Source of the DNA: an uncultured Lactobacillus sp.
GTDB lineage: Bacteria > Bacillota > Bacilli > Lactobacillales > Lactobacillaceae
Direction of reading: 5' to 3'
Assembly: GCA_937874185.1 (NCBI GenBank)
Contig: CALNAK010000021.1
Coordinates: forward strand, 434,001 to 498,000
Length of the DNA: 64,000 nucleotides
Shown: in pieces, positions 60,845-64,000 of the stretch
Layout: every line of letters starts with the position of its first letter
How positions within the stretch are numbered: position 1 is the first letter of the stretch
Position numbers and translations under genes: made by a program
The notes under the pieces: model-generated
Database searches by the model: none
The model's input: the letters and a program-made list of their open reading frames with translations, nothing else
What the model was told of the DNA's origin: nothing

Positions 60845-60975
60845 TTTTTCACCTCAAGTATATATAATACATGATTTATAAATAATCTCAAATATAGGAC
60901 AAGTTTGATTGACGGACTTAGGGAAACTGGGAAATACTGTTAAATCAATGTGCTTCAACAATATAGTCTTAACGC

Positions 60976-61006
60976 AAAAAACAATGACTGGAATAATCAT
61001 TGTTTT
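60976..61006 (-). terminator. Terminator of the small transcript
   Basis: On the minus strand AAAACAATGA pairs with TCATTGTTTT around TTATTCCAG and is followed by TTTTTGCG. It begins 3 nt after the stop of the 28-codon ORF and about 200 nt from the TetR gene, so it fits the small transcript better than the TetR gene. Confidence 0.75.
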
Positions 61007-61008
61007 AT

Positions 61009-61095
61009 TTACGTGTATAAAATTATTGTCCGTAATCTCCGCTTCTTAATTTTTATAACCACATATTTTAAGAACAAATTCTCAGGTTTGTTCAT
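61009..61095 (-). CDS. Candidate 28-residue cationic peptide gene or small RNA
   Basis: ATG 61095 opens a 28-codon ORF encoding MNKPENLFLKYVVIKIKKRR plus a short hydrophobic end (LRTIILYT). An extended -10 box (TGCTATTAT, TATTAT at 61110-61115) would start transcription near 61103, leaving a leader of only about 8 nt and no Shine-Dalgarno sequence. The transcript of about 125 nt may therefore be a small RNA rather than a message. The terminator follows directly. The peptide is basic with a short hydrophobic stretch. Confidence 0.35.
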   Translation of the reverse strand: MNKPENLFLKYVVIKIKKRRLRTIILYT

Positions 61096-61109
61096 CTGAT
61101 TACATTCTT

Positions 61110-61127
61110 ATAATAGCAAAATCATTT
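61110..61127 (-). promoter_or_regulatory. Promoter sharing a 14-bp motif with the TetR gene promoter
   Basis: The plus-strand 14-mer TAGCAAAATCATTT (61114-61127) recurs identically at 61723-61736 upstream of the TetR gene. On the minus strand both read AAATGATTTTGCTA, running into extended -10 boxes (TGCTATTAT here, TGCTAAGAT there). This suggests common control of the small transcript and the TetR gene. Confidence 0.5.
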
Positions 61128-61156
61128 TCATTTTTGTATGAACAGTTTTCAGAAAG

Positions 61157-61173
61157 TGTTCAATTTTTGAACA
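61157..61173. promoter_or_regulatory. Palindrome TGTTCAA-N3-TTGAACA
   Basis: Perfect 7-bp arms around a 3-base centre, about 45 bp upstream of the small-transcript -10 box and 31 bp past the TetR stop. A further TGAACA half-site is at about 61138-61143. It is not followed by a T-run, so it is an operator candidate. Confidence 0.45.
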
Positions 61174-61203
61174 GATTCCCAAAACTGTATAGAAGTTTTT
61201 TTA

Positions 61204-61692
61204 TTATTCTTTGATCATTTGACTATAATAGTTTAATTCTTCAATTATTTTATCCTTATCATTCCTTAAATCTGCGTCAAACCAATTAATCAGAATGAAA
61301 CAAAATCCACTGACAACATAAATTCGATCATTATCTTGCTTCATATTAAATCTTAATAATTGTTTATTTAAGTTATTGATCAAGAAACCACGTTTATGCA
61401 TCATTTTTGTTAAACGATAAAAATTTAAACTGAACGTCTTGTTTTCAGAAATATTTGTGACAAGTTCATAAATAAAATCTTCAAAGGAATCACTATCCTC
61501 TGTAGCTTTATCCATAATCAATCGTTGAAATGCTGCTATGTAAAGATCATCAATACTTTCAAAATAGTTATAAACTGTTCCTCTAGTAACTTTAGATAAT
61601 CTTATCAAATCAGTCATAGTGAAACGCTCAATTCTGTGGCTAGACAATTCCCTATGAATTATCTGAATTAAGTGGTCAACGGTTACGTTCAT
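61204..61692 (-). CDS. TetR-family transcriptional regulator
   Basis: 162 residues. The HTH is RFTMTDLIRLSKVTRGTVYNYFESIDDLYIAAF at about residues 23-55 (key T-x-x-D-L-x-x-x-S-x-V-T-R-G-T-V-Y-N-Y-F). The C-terminal ligand or dimer domain is shorter than the usual 120 residues. No transporter gene adjoins it; its neighbours are the hidden small transcript downstream and a divergent exported-protein gene. The 14-bp motif in its own promoter and in that of the small transcript points to autoregulation and control of the small gene. The start follows TGGAG. Confidence 0.85.
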   Translation of the reverse strand: MNVTVDHLIQIIHRELSSHRIERFTMTDLIRLSKVTRGTVYNYFESIDDLYIAAFQRLIMDKATEDSDSFEDFIYELVTNISENKTFSLNFYRLTKMMHKRGFLINNLNKQLLRFNMKQDNDRIYVVSGFCFILINWFDADLRNDKDKIIEELNYYSQMIKE

Positions 61693-61915
61693 TTCCAGTA
61701 CTCCATTATTTTTTCTTTATCTTAGCAAAATCATTTCTTTTTTAATACGATATTCCTGCGTTTCTTGAATTTAAATTGTTATCCAAATAAAAACAGATTA
61801 TTGATAAATAAAACATTAATAATCATTACTATTTAAATATACATGTTACTTTGTCGAAACATTTAATAGACTTATAATATTCCAATGTTTGAAATATATC
61901 ATGGAGGATATTATT
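61693..61915. promoter_or_regulatory. Divergent region between the TetR gene and the exported-protein gene
   Basis: Contains the TetR promoter (14-mer at 61723-61736 with extended -10 TGCTAAGAT on the minus strand). On the plus strand it holds the upstream region of the exported-protein gene, with TTATAATAT at about 61872-61880 as a -10 candidate and GGAGG before the GTG start. Confidence 0.5.
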
Positions 61916-62398
61916 GTGAATCGTAAAAGAAGAGCTCTTTTAACCGGTTTAACAATTTTTTTGGGCACATCGGTTAGTTCAACTGATTTAATCAAAACTT
62001 CCAACATAAATGAAATAGAAGCTGCTAAATTGAAGACAAAATTAAAAGCGAACAAGAAATATCCTGACGTTACCAAAGAATTGGATATCACCTCAATGGA
62101 ACAGTATGCCAGCAACATGTTATTCATGAATGTCACCTTGAAGAAATTTTATGTGAAGGATTACAGCATTGATACTAAAGGAAAATATCATCTGCTTTTG
62201 GTCCCAATTAAGACAAGTGATCAATATTTTCTCGTTATTATTGATTCAGATGCCAAAATCACTAAGAATCAACAAATATCGGTTCAAGGATTTCTCAACG
62301 GTAAAACAAGAATAGATTTTAGTCAGGGATTCAATAAAAAATATTTAGATAAAAAAGCTGTTTCAATCTTAGCTGATAATTTTACGATTTATAAATAA
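61916..62398 (+). CDS. Exported or membrane-anchored hypothetical protein
   Basis: 160 residues from GTG 61916, placed 8 nt after GGAGG; a reading beginning further upstream would translate through that ribosome binding site. The basic start NRKRR and hydrophobic ALLTGLTIFLGTSVSS form a signal peptide or anchor. The mature part has a helical region (MEQYASNMLFMNV) and a beta-rich end (KKFYVKDYSIDTKGKYHLLLVPIKT, key K-F-Y-V-K-D-Y; ISVQGFLNGKTRI), loosely OB-like. No family is recognised. It is convergent with the sigma factor gene, 34 bp away, with no strong terminator between them. Confidence 0.6.
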   Translation: MNRKRRALLTGLTIFLGTSVSSTDLIKTSNINEIEAAKLKTKLKANKKYPDVTKELDITSMEQYASNMLFMNVTLKKFYVKDYSIDTKGKYHLLLVPIKTSDQYFLVIIDSDAKITKNQQISVQGFLNGKTRIDFSQGFNKKYLDKKAVSILADNFTIYK

Positions 62399-62432
62399 AA
62401 AAACCTTTTTTAGTCATGTTCAGGACTGTTAA

Positions 62433-63332
62433 TTACTCTTTCATATAATCAATTAATAATTCAAATTTACTTAGCTTCTCAATGGCCCTTGTTTCATTTT
62501 GTCTAATTCGTTCCTTAGAAACATTGAACTCTTTTCCAATTTCCTCAAGTGTCTTAGGCTTGTTTCCGTCGAAGCCAAATCTTTCAATAATAACAATAGA
62601 TTCACGCTTAGTTAATTTCTGACTAATCCCTTTCATCAATACGTCCTTGAGATATTCATTTTCCAAAATACTTTGAACTGTTTCCTCAGAACTAGGCATC
62701 TGATTAATTCTTGGTGTCGTATCAGTAGCACTGGTTGGTAAATCCGTGCTAACAGTTCTTAAATGGCTAATTCTGACGAGCTCCTGATAATTAGAACTGT
62801 TTAAGCCCATTTTCTTACAAATCCATTCCTTATTAACATAACCATATGTATCTAAACTATCAGTAGTTAATCGTTTAAGTTTTCTGACTAAATCAATTTT
62901 ATGCTCAGATATTTTAATAGTGGTTCCAATACCATTTATTTCAGAAGATATAGCATTTTTGATCCACCAAGTAGCATATGTGGAAAATTTCACTCCATAA
63001 CTAGGATCATATTTATCAGCTGCATGCTTTAATCCGAAATAACCTGATTGGGTTAAGTCGTCAAAACTAAATCCAGCGCTCTGATATCTACTATATTTAT
63101 TTGCTATCATTGCTATTAACCGCGCATTAACAATTGCTAACTTCTCCATTGCCATTGGATCACCATTTTGATACTCTAAAACGTATTTTTCATTGTCACC
63201 ATAACTTATCTGTTCATGCTTAATCGTCCCGTTATAGCCATTTTTACTTTGAATATAGTTTACTTTGATACTTTTGTTCTTATCATTTTTTGCTGGCAAA
63301 GTATAAGTGAAACCGTAGAAATTTGAAATCAT
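62433..63332 (-). CDS. Accessory sigma-70-family RNA polymerase sigma factor
   Basis: 299 residues. A divergent N-terminal stretch (about 1-45) is followed by region 1.2/2 (LVxxNxRLI-like AIVNARLIAMIANKYSRY; FDDLTQSGYFGLKHAADKYDPSYGVKFSTYATWWIKNAIS, key D-L-x-Q-x-G and K-F-S-T-Y-A-T-W-W-I at about residues 92-130). Region 3 (TIKISEHKIDLVRKLKR) and region 4 follow, with LTKRESIVIIERFGFDG, TLEEIGKEFNVSKERIRQNETRAIEKL near 237-285. It resembles primary-type sigma factors but lacks region 1.1 and is much shorter than RpoD. The start is ATG 63332 behind TTGGAGG; the in-frame TTG at 63347 is within that site. It follows an HsdS-like gene by 15 nt. Confidence 0.88.
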   Translation of the reverse strand: MISNFYGFTYTLPAKNDKNKSIKVNYIQSKNGYNGTIKHEQISYGDNEKYVLEYQNGDPMAMEKLAIVNARLIAMIANKYSRYQSAGFSFDDLTQSGYFGLKHAADKYDPSYGVKFSTYATWWIKNAISSEINGIGTTIKISEHKIDLVRKLKRLTTDSLDTYGYVNKEWICKKMGLNSSNYQELVRISHLRTVSTDLPTSATDTTPRINQMPSSEETVQSILENEYLKDVLMKGISQKLTKRESIVIIERFGFDGNKPKTLEEIGKEFNVSKERIRQNETRAIEKLSKFELLIDYMKE

Positions 63333-63347
63333 TGTTTCTTCCTCCAA

Positions 63348-64000
63348 TTAATCCTTTTTATAGAAATCTGCTATTCCCATTCTTGTATATAAATCTTCAT
63401 TCATATTGTTTTTTCTTTGTAATAGAGCATCCATATCTCTTTTTATTTGTAAATTTTGAATTTCGTAATCATGCAATATTTTCTTTTGCTCATCCAGCGA
63501 TAGCCGTGGTATTTGATAAGTTTCTAGCATCTTAATTGGAATCTGACGGACAGTCGTTCCCATTGCTATATCATCCAATTCGGCATTTCCTATCGGGCTC
63601 TCAATAAATAATTTGATAAATTCTGGTAAATATAATTTTTGATTAACCCTAATACGAACCAAATTACTATTAATCAATGTCTTATCTTTCACATTATCAT
63701 TAACTTTAATCATTTTATTATTCTCACCACGTACCGCAATGACAATATCATCTGGACGCAATTCATAATTATCAACTTTCGCCCTCTCGTCAACATTACC
63801 TCGAACCATCCTGTCGTAGCTAATCCCCTCGTTGCTTATATCGGATATTTTGACGATGTTATAAATACCATCAGGAGTTTCATTCTTAGCCGTTATATTA
63901 TAGCCACGATTCAATTTAGCCACTTTGGATAACTCAATATTGTTGCCTTGATAAAAATCGCCAATTTTGATTTTATATTTCTCACCATCGAAGTTATAAA
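63348..64000 (-). CDS. HsdS-like DNA specificity protein (partial, cut by window edge)
   Basis: The reading frame stays open to the last base of the window, so the true N-terminus lies beyond it; a GTG at 63923 is internal. The visible residues (about 217) form one target-recognition domain typical of type I restriction S subunits: KIGDFYQGNNIELSKVAKLN, RGYNITAKNETPDGIYNIVKISDI, ELRPDDIVIAV and GTTVRQIPIKMLETYQIPRLSLDEQKKIL, then a coiled helix (DYEIQNLQIKRDMDALLQRKN). It may be an S subunit or the C-terminal part of a fused adenine methyltransferase. The sigma factor follows 15 nt after its stop. Confidence 0.78.
   Translation of the reverse strand, partial: YNFDGEKYKIKIGDFYQGNNIELSKVAKLNRGYNITAKNETPDGIYNIVKISDISNEGISYDRMVRGNVDERAKVDNYELRPDDIVIAVRGENNKMIKVNDNVKDKTLINSNLVRIRVNQKLYLPEFIKLFIESPIGNAELDDIAMGTTVRQIPIKMLETYQIPRLSLDEQKKILHDYEIQNLQIKRDMDALLQRKNNMNEDLYTRMGIADFYKKD

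Larger units (their letters stand above)
60845..61203. other. 359-bp stretch with a hidden promoter, small gene and palindrome
   Basis: There is no conventional gene here, but the stretch is not empty. On the minus strand it holds, in order, a TGTTCAA-TTT-TTGAACA palindrome (61157-61173), an extended -10 promoter (61110-61127), a 28-codon ORF (61009-61095) and a terminator (60976-61006). The part 60845-60975 shows nothing recognised beyond the GNAT promoter region. Confidence 0.6.

Overview
The window is a 64 kb, AT-rich, gene-dense chromosomal stretch of a low-GC Gram-positive bacterium. Several things point to a lactic acid bacterium of the Lactobacillaceae: the cdaA-cdaR-glmM operon, a comG operon followed by ytxK-ackA, AdhE, oleate hydratase, multi-domain beta-glucoside PTS permeases, CcpA-type cre sites, strong AGGAGG ribosome binding sites and frequent TTG starts. 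A Companilactobacillus-like species is my best guess, but that is inference from overall gene content only. No rRNA, tRNA, CRISPR array, transposase or prophage was recognised.

Layout. 0-10.3 kb: small transporters and enzymes (two GNATs, an MFS drug pump behind an attenuator-like leader, NADP-type glutamate dehydrogenase, a Gdx-type SMR exporter behind a guanidine-riboswitch-like leader, a secreted glycerophosphodiesterase, a DUF3781 protein, an ABC-2-like permease, a UMF1 transporter) and several short hypotheticals. 10.4-28 kb: a large accessory island for aryl-/beta-glucoside use. It has two EIIBCA permeases, one orphan cellobiose-type EIIC, four GH1 phospho-beta-glucosidases, a ROK kinase, a lipoprotein, and LysR, AraC and RpiR regulators, with cre sites at three promoters. 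28-35 kb: fermentation and stress genes (adhE, ohyA, ackA). 35-39.7 kb: a complete comGA-GG competence pseudopilus operon running into ytxK-ackA, preceded by yebC. 39.8-43.4 kb: a 1186-residue wall-anchored BspA-type leucine-rich repeat protein with a TTTDPS repeat stalk. 43.7-54.5 kb: VanZ-like protein, amino acid permease, and cell-wall precursor and c-di-AMP genes (glmS, glmM, cdaR, cdaA, murB) with a CPA1 antiporter. 54.6-60.8 kb: DNA repair and housekeeping (exonuclease III, DnaQ-like exonuclease, tsaE, pta, ung, HAD phosphatase, GNATs). 61-64 kb: a more accessory end with a TetR regulator, a hidden small transcript, an exported protein, an accessory sigma-70 factor and an HsdS-like DNA specificity protein cut by the window edge.

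How the parts work together. In the sugar island, PTS permeases import and phosphorylate beta-glucosides and GH1 enzymes hydrolyse the phosphorylated products. The ROK kinase may phosphorylate the free sugar. CcpA and local regulators gate expression. Pta, AckA and AdhE handle acetyl-CoA downstream. GlmS and GlmM feed UDP-GlcNAc and hence MurB, and CdaA/CdaR sit in the same operon as GlmM.

Most interesting observations: (1) a roughly 130-nt repeated RNA-like element present twice with compensatory stem changes and a swapped inner hairpin; (2) an attenuator with a leader ORF and mutually exclusive hairpins before the MFS pump; (3) a candidate noncontiguous operon in which an RpiR gene lies antisense inside a beta-glucoside operon; (4) an array of TGGTATAG operators around the glmS promoter; (5) a hidden small gene or RNA next to a TetR gene that shares its promoter motif; (6) a sigma factor downstream of an HsdS-like gene.
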